Source: a virus
Virus record (IMG/VR): IMGVR_UViG_3300026116_000004
Span: 1 to 64,000 of that record
Direction: 5' to 3' (one strand)
Length of the DNA stretch: 64,000 nt
Shown: positions 57,984 through 64,000 of the stretch, in pieces
Numbering within the stretch: the stretch's first letter is position 1
How the letters are laid out: every line of letters begins with the position of its first letter
Program-made: the position numbers and the translations under genes
Notes under the pieces: model-generated
What the model was told of the DNA's origin: nothing
What the model saw: the letters and a program-made list of their open reading frames with translations, nothing else
The model's database searches: none

Positions 57984-58363
57984 TATCTAACTCCACGTGC
58001 TAATTCGTCAGCTCGCTCATTGTATTCATGACCGGCATGACCTTTAACCCATGTGAATTTAACTGACTTCTGTCTCTTAGACCAAATATCGTATAAATCC
58101 CACAGATCATTATTAATGTTTCTTTTCCAGCCAGTAGCACATCCAATTACATATTGACTATCAGTGATAATTTCTACGTCAGTGGATATACCACGTCGAT
58201 CAAGATAAAGGAGTGCCTCTAACACCGCTGTTAGTTCCATACGATTATTAGTAGTATCTTCAGTCTTACCAAAGATGCTAATCTCTTCGTTGTCACTAAC
58301 TGTGATAATGGCACTCCATCCACCTTGCCGACGGCTACATGAACCATCGGTGTATACTCTCAC
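57983..58363 (-). CDS. Ribonuclease HI, 126 aa
   Basis: The catalytic residues are in place: D6 (YTDGS), E43 ([11 protein letters not shown]), D68 (ITDSQYV) and D119 (NERADELA). It removes RNA from RNA-DNA hybrids, as in primer removal. Length is typical of small phage enzymes. Confidence 0.93.
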   Translation of the reverse strand: MRVYTDGSCSRRQGGWSAIITVSDNEEISIFGKTEDTTNNRMELTAVLEALLYLDRRGISTDVEIITDSQYVIGCATGWKRNINNDLWDLYDIWSKRQKSVKFTWVKGHAGHEYNERADELARGVR

Positions 58364-58533
58364 TTATGCTTCTTCTTTTTGTTCTTCTTACTTTTACCTG
58401 CTTCACTCATAGCAATAGCGATAGCCTGATCCTGTGGTTTACCATTGCTACGTTCAATTGCAATATTTGCAGAAATAGCCTTCTGCGAGCTACCTTTCTT
58501 CAGGGGCAATACGCGGGTCTCCTTTTCTTCCAT
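58360..58533 (-). CDS. Small basic phage protein, 57 aa
   Basis: '[20 protein letters not shown]' plus a lysine-rich end ([11 protein letters not shown]) is a pattern of small phage proteins often found near structural or replication genes. Nucleic-acid binding is likely, given the charge. Overlaps its upstream neighbour by 34 bases. Confidence 0.65.
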   Translation of the reverse strand: MEEKETRVLPLKKGSSQKAISANIAIERSNGKPQDQAIAIAMSEAGKSKKNKKKKHK

Positions 58534-58676
58534 TCGTAGATGGCGTATTCATAACCATCGAAATACGTTAATGTTTTATAATCGCACTTAGTACATTTCA
58601 GTTGGTCAATGAATGGTCCGTTATCGACATACTCTGCGTGACCACCACATTCACACTTTAAGTCTTTTAATTTCAT
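58500..58676 (-). CDS. Small zinc-ribbon protein, 58 aa
   Basis: [20 protein letters not shown] and '[10 protein letters not shown]' give two CxC/CxxC knuckles about 20 residues apart, a minimal zinc ribbon. It could contact nucleic acid or replication proteins. Confidence 0.6.
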   Translation of the reverse strand: MKLKDLKCECGGHAEYVDNGPFIDQLKCTKCDYKTLTYFDGYEYAIYEWKKRRPAYCP

Positions 58677-59149
58677 TCAGCGTCTACCACTTCATAATCA
58701 TGAAGTTTAAACCATTCTCCTGAATGTAAACTGTCTTTGAACTTCTCATGAAATTCTTTCTCTCTATAACCACCGTCTTCAATAAATCGAACTATACTTA
58801 TGTGGTAAGGGTTAGCAGCCTTTAATTGTGAGACTCTTCGATTTAAATCGTCTGTTCTTCCTATTTTAACAAATTCATTGCAACGAATGAAATAAAGATG
58901 TCTACCAGTCTCATGTATCATTTTAATTCTCTTCGAAGAAAGTTCTTTCGCTAGACACCCACAAGATTTAACTGAGTTAGACACTAAATGAGAAGACTTT
59001 ACTTGAGTCTCATTTCCACAAGAGCAGGTACACCTCCATAAGATGTACCCACCCTTACGAGTCTTACCAACTGGCTCTACTGCTGTTAATCTTCCGAAGA
59101 CTTTACCACTATGGTCTTTAGCTTTATGTGGTAATATCAACGAATTCAC
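58673..59149 (-). CDS. GIY-YIG/T5orf172-type homing endonuclease-like protein, 158 aa
   Basis: The N-terminus 'GKVFGRLTAVEPVGKTRKGG' and 'WRCTCSCGNETQVKSSHL' with CGC form a zinc-binding DNA-contact domain seen in phage endonucleases. The C-terminus 'HLYFIRCNEFVKIGRTDDLN' and 'EKEFHEKFKD' match the T5orf172 GIY-YIG-like nuclease. It lies directly downstream of the reductase gene and overlaps it, as is common for free-standing homing enzymes. Confidence 0.8.
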   Translation of the reverse strand: MNSLILPHKAKDHSGKVFGRLTAVEPVGKTRKGGYILWRCTCSCGNETQVKSSHLVSNSVKSCGCLAKELSSKRIKMIHETGRHLYFIRCNEFVKIGRTDDLNRRVSQLKAANPYHISIVRFIEDGGYREKEFHEKFKDSLHSGEWFKLHDYEVVDAE

Positions 59150-61079
59150 ATGAGTCAGCTGTACAACTTAGAATCTGCATACCAGAAGTATTATCTTCTT
59201 GTTCATAATACGAGAGGTCTTCCCACCTTATCTCTTTAGGCATCTTCCCTTTCAATGCTTCATACTCTTCTTTAGTGCATTCCTGATAAGGAGCTTGTCT
59301 ATAAGTGTGATTTGAATAAGGGAGAAAACTAACCCCACTGATAATATCGAAGTTCTTATAAACCCATCCACCAACTTCTGGCCATTCGTTTTCCTTGACC
59401 GATACAGTAATGGAGGGTTTGTGTTCACACCAATTCTCCTGAATTCTCTTCCAGTACTCAAGTTGTTCTAAAGCTGACCAATCATCACGTTTGATTGAAC
59501 CTTCTGGTGATTTCATAGGAAACGAAAACACAGTGGTTGTGTTTGGTTTCATCACATCGGGTTCATGGGGGATGCCACTCTCAATCAGAAAAGTCGTGAG
59601 AGGGTCTTTGTTATCGGCTCGTACTGTACGTATATAATAAGCAGAATGTCTGCCGTGCAAACCACTGGCGCTATCCACGAGCTGCGATACAGTGCCAGAA
59701 GGCTTAACACAAGTACTAGCGGTACTGGTAGGAATGCCAATAAGAGAAGCGTATTCACTGTTGGTTGCATTTACTACATCCTTTAAAATACTCTCGCTAA
59801 TTTCCCCTTTAACAAACGCAACGTTGTCAAGTTGACCCGTTAAGCTTACACCTAAGAGTCGTTCTTCTTCAGTGTTATCTGTCCAGATTTTTCTAAGGTA
59901 GGGAAAATAAGTGAGGGTACTTTGGAGCGTACCAAGGATTGCTGCAAGACGTGCTTTAGCTCGTAGAGTCTCTTCTGTATCATAGGATCGGATAACAATC
60001 TCTGTAAGATTACAGAACTGGTATGGTCTAAGGATAATTTCACTACAGGGGTTTGTCCCAAAGTCAATATCCGATTTACGTCTTCCGTTTCGAGCTGCTT
60101 GTCGTTGACTAGCGACACGATTAAAGATACCTCGCTCGCCTGATTTACTTTCATATAATGATAACCATTCTTGAAGGAATGCTCCAACCTCTGGTTTCTC
60201 TGTGTACGTTACAGAGTTATTTGCTAACGCTCGTTGTCCTTCTGTTTCCCACCAACTACCACTCTTAGCTTTTCTCATACGATCATCGCTGAGATTACTA
60301 AGAGAGATCATTGCACTACGGCGAACTCCTCCGACAACGACGATCTCTCCAATCTTACAGAGGATATCGTGGCACTCAAGGGAGTTAAGCTTTCGACCAG
60401 ATGCATTTCGAAACTTAGAAATGACGAACTTAAACAAGTCCTCCAAAGGACCGGGACCACTAGCGCGACCTCCGAAAGTCTTGAGACGAGCGCCTGCGGG
60501 CCGAATTCTACTGATGTCCCATTTGGGAATTTCACCAGCATACAATAGTGAGACCACTTGCCGTAAGGCTTTGGCCCAACCTTCTTTAGAGTCTCTGACA
60601 ACAACTGTCGTCTCGCTCTCAAATAGTTTGCTTGGAACCTCTGGTAGCTTCTGGACGTATTGTCGTTCAACGCTAAATCCTACTCCTGTACCACACAATA
60701 GAATAAACATTGCTTCATCAAATGACTTAACATCATCGATAGGTAAGTATGCACAATTGTAACCAGCAGTGTTGTCTCTCTCTAGTGCAGGACCTGCAGT
60801 CATCAGTGCCCTCATAGAGGGCATTACTTCTAGGTTATATATCGCATCATATAATTCACCATACAGATCGTCTCCGACAACAAATCCGTGCTTGTCGAGA
60901 ACGTGTGACTGAATGAAGTCAAGGTAACGCGAGACCGTTTCGTCCCAGTTTTCACGCCGTTTTTCATCTGGTTTAAACCTTGAGTACCTGCTCTTGTAAA
61001 TGAATTCTTCGTAGAATGTCGGGAAAGGCGAAGCCTTTGGCTTACTTGGAAAGGGTGAGGGTTTATTGGTCTTTGTCAT
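59124..61079 (-). CDS. Adenosylcobalamin-dependent ribonucleotide reductase (class II, monomeric), 651 aa
   Basis: The barrel finger-loop region FGTNPCSEIILRPYQFCNLT holds the radical-site Cys. 'GTGVGFSVE' and 'CHDILCKIGEIVVVGGVRRS' match the monomeric RTPR type. The C-terminal CTADSC pair would recycle the active-site disulfide. It makes dNTPs from NTPs without a small subunit, and needs host-supplied B12. No intein or intron is seen. Confidence 0.9.
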   Translation of the reverse strand: MTKTNKPSPFPSKPKASPFPTFYEEFIYKSRYSRFKPDEKRRENWDETVSRYLDFIQSHVLDKHGFVVGDDLYGELYDAIYNLEVMPSMRALMTAGPALERDNTAGYNCAYLPIDDVKSFDEAMFILLCGTGVGFSVERQYVQKLPEVPSKLFESETTVVVRDSKEGWAKALRQVVSLLYAGEIPKWDISRIRPAGARLKTFGGRASGPGPLEDLFKFVISKFRNASGRKLNSLECHDILCKIGEIVVVGGVRRSAMISLSNLSDDRMRKAKSGSWWETEGQRALANNSVTYTEKPEVGAFLQEWLSLYESKSGERGIFNRVASQRQAARNGRRKSDIDFGTNPCSEIILRPYQFCNLTEIVIRSYDTEETLRAKARLAAILGTLQSTLTYFPYLRKIWTDNTEEERLLGVSLTGQLDNVAFVKGEISESILKDVVNATNSEYASLIGIPTSTASTCVKPSGTVSQLVDSASGLHGRHSAYYIRTVRADNKDPLTTFLIESGIPHEPDVMKPNTTTVFSFPMKSPEGSIKRDDWSALEQLEYWKRIQENWCEHKPSITVSVKENEWPEVGGWVYKNFDIISGVSFLPYSNHTYRQAPYQECTKEEYEALKGKMPKEIRWEDLSYYEQEDNTSGMQILSCTADSCEFVDITT

Positions 61080-61273
61080 TATTCTCCTTCATCTTCGTCT
61101 TCCATTGGATGATCATCTTGAATATCAATTAAGTCTTGTAGAGCAGCACAGAAAGCATTCCATGCAAGGTTCATATCAGGATCGTCATCGATAGGTCTTT
61201 GACCCATGTAGTGAAACATATCCTCAAAGGAACCCTCCCAGTCCATCTTCTTGAAGAACTCGTTTTTTGTCAT
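61079..61273 (-). CDS. Hypothetical acidic protein, 64 aa
   Basis: MTKNEFFKKMDWEGSFEDMF has a long acidic end (EDEDEGE). It is coupled to the reductase gene (TAATG). It could be a reductase partner, but this is unsupported. Confidence 0.6.
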   Translation of the reverse strand: MTKNEFFKKMDWEGSFEDMFHYMGQRPIDDDPDMNLAWNAFCAALQDLIDIQDDHPMEDEDEGE

Positions 61274-61569
61274 TCCTTGTTTCTCTCTTCAAGCTTACTA
61301 TAGTTGAAGTCAATCATTTCCTGGAATGTGATACCAAAGGTATTGAGTACACCTGCTACACCCCAGAAGGTATCACCAATTTCATCAATGATCTTTTCGC
61401 GATCAATCTCTTTACCTTTACGGTTTGCCTTCGTGAGCAATTCAAGGACTTCGCCCGCTTCGCTAACCATTTCCAAAATGGACTGTGCCTTCGCGTCTTT
61501 GTCATTAAACTTCTTCTTTACGTAAGCCGCATAGGTCGGTTGCCAATTCATATATTCATCAAGAGTCAA
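61270..61569 (-). CDS. MazG-like nucleotide pyrophosphohydrolase, 99 aa
   Basis: A TTG start overlaps the previous stop. MVSEAGEVLELLTKAN and 'IIDEIGDTFWGVAGVL' show the EAGE ... DExGD helices of MazG proteins. A second such enzyme is at 55701-56000. It would clear non-canonical or host dNTPs. Confidence 0.8.
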   Translation of the reverse strand: MTLDEYMNWQPTYAAYVKKKFNDKDAKAQSILEMVSEAGEVLELLTKANRKGKEIDREKIIDEIGDTFWGVAGVLNTFGITFQEMIDFNYSKLEERNKE

Positions 61570-61724
61570 TCTGGTTCTCCTGCAACATTAACTTTAAAAA
61601 TGTAGTACGGACCGTCGTAACCTAATTCCTTAACATAAAAATTCTCGTGAAACTCTTCAGCTTCCTTCTTTTTAAAGAAATAGTACTTTTCACCATCTTC
61701 AGTTTCAAGTCTGAATATTGTCAA
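61566..61724 (-). CDS. Hypothetical protein, 52 aa (TTG start)
   Basis: A TTG at 61724 has AAGGA six bases upstream and overlaps the previous stop. LTIFRLETEDGEKYYFFKKK followed by 'EFHENFYVKELGYDGPYYIF' is a compact alpha/beta protein. Unknown. Confidence 0.5.
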   Translation of the reverse strand: MTIFRLETEDGEKYYFFKKKEAEEFHENFYVKELGYDGPYYIFKVNVAGEPD

Positions 61725-61951
61725 TTGACATCCTTCTTATCTTTAACTTCAGGGGGTTCAATCTCCCACATTGTCTTAACTAGTTCAGTAGCTACAAGTT
61801 CAGCAGACTGTTCTGGATCAGGAAGAAGATCAATAGTCACCTGATAGATTTCATTCACAGTTTCAATAATGAAATGAGCTTCAAGTTTTGGCATGTGAAC
61901 CTCAAGGAGTTTATACTCCTGGGGTAAGTACTTACTAATCAAGTCTTTCAA
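61721..61951 (-). CDS. Hypothetical protein, 76 aa
   Basis: MKDLISKYLPQEYKLLEVHM is alpha/beta with an acidic C-terminal end (EIEPPEVKDKKDVN). It overlaps both neighbours. No family is recognised. Confidence 0.6.
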   Translation of the reverse strand: MKDLISKYLPQEYKLLEVHMPKLEAHFIIETVNEIYQVTIDLLPDPEQSAELVATELVKTMWEIEPPEVKDKKDVN

Positions 61952-62148
61952 ACTAATTCACTCTTTTTGAGAATTGCAATAGCAACTTTGCACTGTTCTA
62001 TAGTTATGTCGTAGTCAAGAATAAACCCTTTTAATTCAACGATAGCGTCTTCATTTGACTTAATACTTCTAGTGTTATTCTCTTTCTGACTTTCGCAAAG
62101 TTTAATTTGTCTTTCTAGAGACTTAATTACTCTGTCAACGCCTTCCAT
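61948..62148 (-). CDS. Coiled-coil protein, 66 aa
   Basis: ATG at 62148 lies inside the last bases of thyX and starts MEGVDRVIKSLERQIKLCES. The whole protein looks like one helix-loop-helix coiled coil. Unknown. Confidence 0.55.
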   Translation of the reverse strand: MEGVDRVIKSLERQIKLCESQKENNTRSIKSNEDAIVELKGFILDYDITIEQCKVAIAILKKSELV

Positions 62149-62828
62149 GAGTAGTCTAACTCCTTGATATTTCCGATTGTATCCTGCCACATCTTAGCAA
62201 GGTCTTGTATTTCCTTCTGAGCATGAGGATCAATACGTAGTTTATAAGCTCTAGCCCAAGCAGCTAGAGAACCCGTCGTATAATACTCGGTGTACATCGA
62301 TTGAGGGAGAACCATACGAGCTTGTTCAGGGGCGACTTCGTTTTCAATCATTGTATTGTAAAGCCACTCAGCGTGGTCTAGAAATTGAAGATACAACTCC
62401 TTGACATCTTTAGTTGCAAATTCAGATCTAATCCATCCATCCTCGTATCTTTCTTTATCAATTTCCCATTGAAGTTTTAAGATGAATTCATCAGATGATC
62501 CTTGTTTAACTGATCCTTCTGGTCGTTTACGCCAAGTGTCAGGAGTGAAGAATTCAGGGGCATCATCAACATAACGTCTGGAGACTTCATTGTAGGAAAA
62601 ACCCACCATGTGTTTAAATCTCTGTCTTGCAACAAAAATGGGCACTTTTTCTCTAAGAGTGATTTGTACATGGGTGAAGGGTGTGAAATGATTGTTTCTC
62701 GCTAGAAAATTTATTAGACCTTGGTTCTGATCTTTAGTGTAATTACTGGCTTCCTTATGAAAGGAAACTCTTGCTGCGTCTGCAACACGGTCGTCAGAAC
62801 CCATGAAATCAATTAAGGTTACCTGCAA
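62127..62828 (-). CDS. thyX: Flavin-dependent thymidylate synthase ThyX, 233 aa
   Basis: The ThyX signature is seen as RQRFKHMVGFSYNEVSRRY (residues about 69-87), where the family has RHRxxSxNExSxRY. 'MVLPQSMYTEYYTTGSLAAW' is the second conserved block. It makes dTMP from dUMP with FAD and folate. It overlaps a homing endonuclease start region by ten bases. Confidence 0.92.
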   Translation of the reverse strand: MQVTLIDFMGSDDRVADAARVSFHKEASNYTKDQNQGLINFLARNNHFTPFTHVQITLREKVPIFVARQRFKHMVGFSYNEVSRRYVDDAPEFFTPDTWRKRPEGSVKQGSSDEFILKLQWEIDKERYEDGWIRSEFATKDVKELYLQFLDHAEWLYNTMIENEVAPEQARMVLPQSMYTEYYTTGSLAAWARAYKLRIDPHAQKEIQDLAKMWQDTIGNIKELDYSWKALTE

Positions 62829-63154
62829 ATTATAGGCTCCAAATAAGAAAAAAGTTCTTGAGCCTTCTTTAGTCTACGCTCTCCTAAATGAGGCATAACT
62901 CTTATTAAAGTATCAAAAACTTCTTGTTGTCTTTGTATTGTTAAAATCCATGTAGGTTTTCTAGTTGGGCGGGGTGCCCTATAAGACACCCTTCCTACAC
63001 CCAATTCTTTATGAAGTTTATTGATAATATCTTCATCAGTCATTTCACATTGGATAGAACACTGAAATGTTTTACCCTTTCGTCGTTTGAAAATACTAAA
63101 ACAACCTTCACCTTCTAGAATACCAGAGGACCACTTAAAGTCCTCTTCCATCAT
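62819..63154 (-). CDS. LAGLIDADG homing endonuclease, single-motif, 111 aa
   Basis: 'WSSGILEGEGCFSIFKRRKG' is a LAGLIDADG helix with the catalytic acid. The remaining alpha/beta pattern (EMTDEDIINKLHKELGVGRV) fits a homodimeric free-standing enzyme. It lies between the protease and thyX and overlaps the latter; such enzymes often target nucleotide-metabolism genes. Confidence 0.85.
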   Translation of the reverse strand: MMEEDFKWSSGILEGEGCFSIFKRRKGKTFQCSIQCEMTDEDIINKLHKELGVGRVSYRAPRPTRKPTWILTIQRQQEVFDTLIRVMPHLGERRLKKAQELFSYLEPIICR

Positions 63155-63952
63155 TTACTGATAAACCTTCTTGGTTTCTGCTGCGGGAGCAGTACTCTTT
63201 TCGGCAGTCTTATCATCCTTCTTCTTAAAGACATCAGACAAAGCAGTCTCAAGGTAGTCGTTAATCTCTGTTACAGGAGTGTAGTAGTTGATGTAGCTAG
63301 CACGAGGATAGCCACCAGTAAGAACACCAATCAACTTATACTTACCATTGTCAAAGGTGAACATACCAGAACCACTTGAACCAGGGGCAGTATCCGGAGT
63401 TGCTCTATAGAACATACGGGACTGAGAGATATCGTTAAAGGCGTCCTGCTGTTCAAGATACCCAAGCTTACCTTCAGTTTCCGTCTGGCCTAAACCAAGG
63501 GGGAAACCCTCGACGATGACAGCCTGACCATACTGAAGATTGATGTCACGAGAAGCTACTTCTGCGACGTTCTCGAAAAGGTCCTTCTCGTCACGAAGTT
63601 TAACAAGGGCTAGATCAGACTTGTAGGACTGACCAAAGACATCACCATCACTGATCGACTTGCCATTCTTCTTAATACCATCATACTGGTCCTTAGCGAT
63701 AGGAACCATAGACTTATCGTCGTCCTTAACACAGTGCTTGGCAGTCAGTACGTATGTAGCCACCTTTCCAGTCTTGTCATCCCGCTTAGACGAAATGATT
63801 GTTCCTGAGCAGTAAGCATCGAGACGAACAACAGGGGCACGAACCTGATCAACAAGGGGATCAGCCTTTGCATTGCAAGAGCCAATTGCAATTAATCCAA
63901 TCAACCCCAGAGCAACTCCAAGGGCGAAAGATACATTAGGTCTAGTAAACAT
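63155..63952 (-). CDS. Secreted trypsin-like serine protease, 265 aa
   Basis: ATG at 63952 (AAGGAG upstream) is preferred over TTG at 63973. The N-terminus 'FALGVALGLIGLIAIGSCNA' is a signal peptide, perhaps lipobox-like (IGSC). The S1 triad is intact: H73 in TAKHC, D113 in SDLALVKL, S193 in GSSGSG. It would act in the periplasm or at the envelope. The C-terminus is Lys/Ala-rich. Secreted trypsin-like proteases are unusual in phage genomes. Confidence 0.85.
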   Translation of the reverse strand: MFTRPNVSFALGVALGLIGLIAIGSCNAKADPLVDQVRAPVVRLDAYCSGTIISSKRDDKTGKVATYVLTAKHCVKDDDKSMVPIAKDQYDGIKKNGKSISDGDVFGQSYKSDLALVKLRDEKDLFENVAEVASRDINLQYGQAVIVEGFPLGLGQTETEGKLGYLEQQDAFNDISQSRMFYRATPDTAPGSSGSGMFTFDNGKYKLIGVLTGGYPRASYINYYTPVTEINDYLETALSDVFKKKDDKTAEKSTAPAAETKKVYQ

Positions 63953-64000
63953 GAGTCTCCTTTTAGTTTTCAAGGTATTTAAAAATATCTACGTTGGTAG

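Noticed and set aside
1-64000. Integrase, repressor or other lysogeny genes
   Set aside because: None found in the window. The serine-recombinase-like stretch belongs to the terminase and has no catalytic domain.

Overview
The window is part of a tailed-phage genome, about 40-45% GC by eye. It carries terminase, portal, scaffold, capsid, tail-fibre and lysis genes next to DNA polymerase, primase-helicase, ribonucleotide reductase, ThyX and RNase H genes. Large internal virion proteins at the end of the structural operon, with no tail-tube, tape-measure or sheath genes, point to a short-tailed (podovirus) form. The host is unknown. A holin resembling gene-transfer-agent holins and a GC-rich gene of host-like composition weakly suggest an alphaproteobacterium. 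No integrase or lysogeny module is visible. The window probably does not cover the whole genome, because DNA polymerase runs off the left edge.

Layout. Positions 1-26631 are transcribed leftward. From the upstream end these hold very small early genes (24.3-26.6 kb), a GC-rich foreign-looking gene (22.8-23.6 kb), a long structured non-coding stretch (21.2-22.1 kb), many small membrane or secreted proteins with tRNA-Arg(UCU) and tRNA-Leu(UAA) (16.6-21.2 kb), a 10-kb amide-bond chemistry cluster (6.3-16.6 kb), and the replication genes (methyltransferase, primase-helicase, polymerase). A 0.7-kb structured intergenic region with a consensus promoter separates these from the rightward late operon (27.4-55.5 kb): terminase, portal, virion lysin, scaffold, capsid, fibres, head-tail adaptor, tail, endolysin, holins and internal core proteins. 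A bidirectional terminator at 55.5 kb divides it from a second leftward block (55.5-63.95 kb) for nucleotide metabolism, with two homing endonucleases and a secreted trypsin-like protease.

The most unusual part is the cluster at 6347-16612. It encodes two glutamine-synthetase-fold COOH-NH2 ligases of different subfamilies, a RimK-like ATP-grasp ligase, two class II glutamine amidotransferases, a class I/C26-type glutamine amidotransferase or gamma-glutamyl hydrolase, two gamma-glutamylcyclotransferase-like proteins, one clear and two possible GNAT proteins, and several unknown proteins. It looks like a phage pathway that makes, modifies and trims amide or gamma-glutamyl bonds. Its substrate cannot be read from the sequence. 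Related amidoligase sets are known from phiEco32-type phages, but to my knowledge no biochemical role has been established.

Regulation. Three promoters match TTGACA-17 bp-TATAAT exactly and share an extended TATAATTAAT(A/G)T sequence. They lie before the polymerase, before the zinc-protein/methyltransferase genes and before the late operon. Two of their leaders contain repeated ACTC-N3-GAGT boxes. Genes overlap heavily (ATGA, TAATG), and about nine micro-ORFs of 26-56 codons, mostly single membrane spans, fill what would otherwise be gaps.
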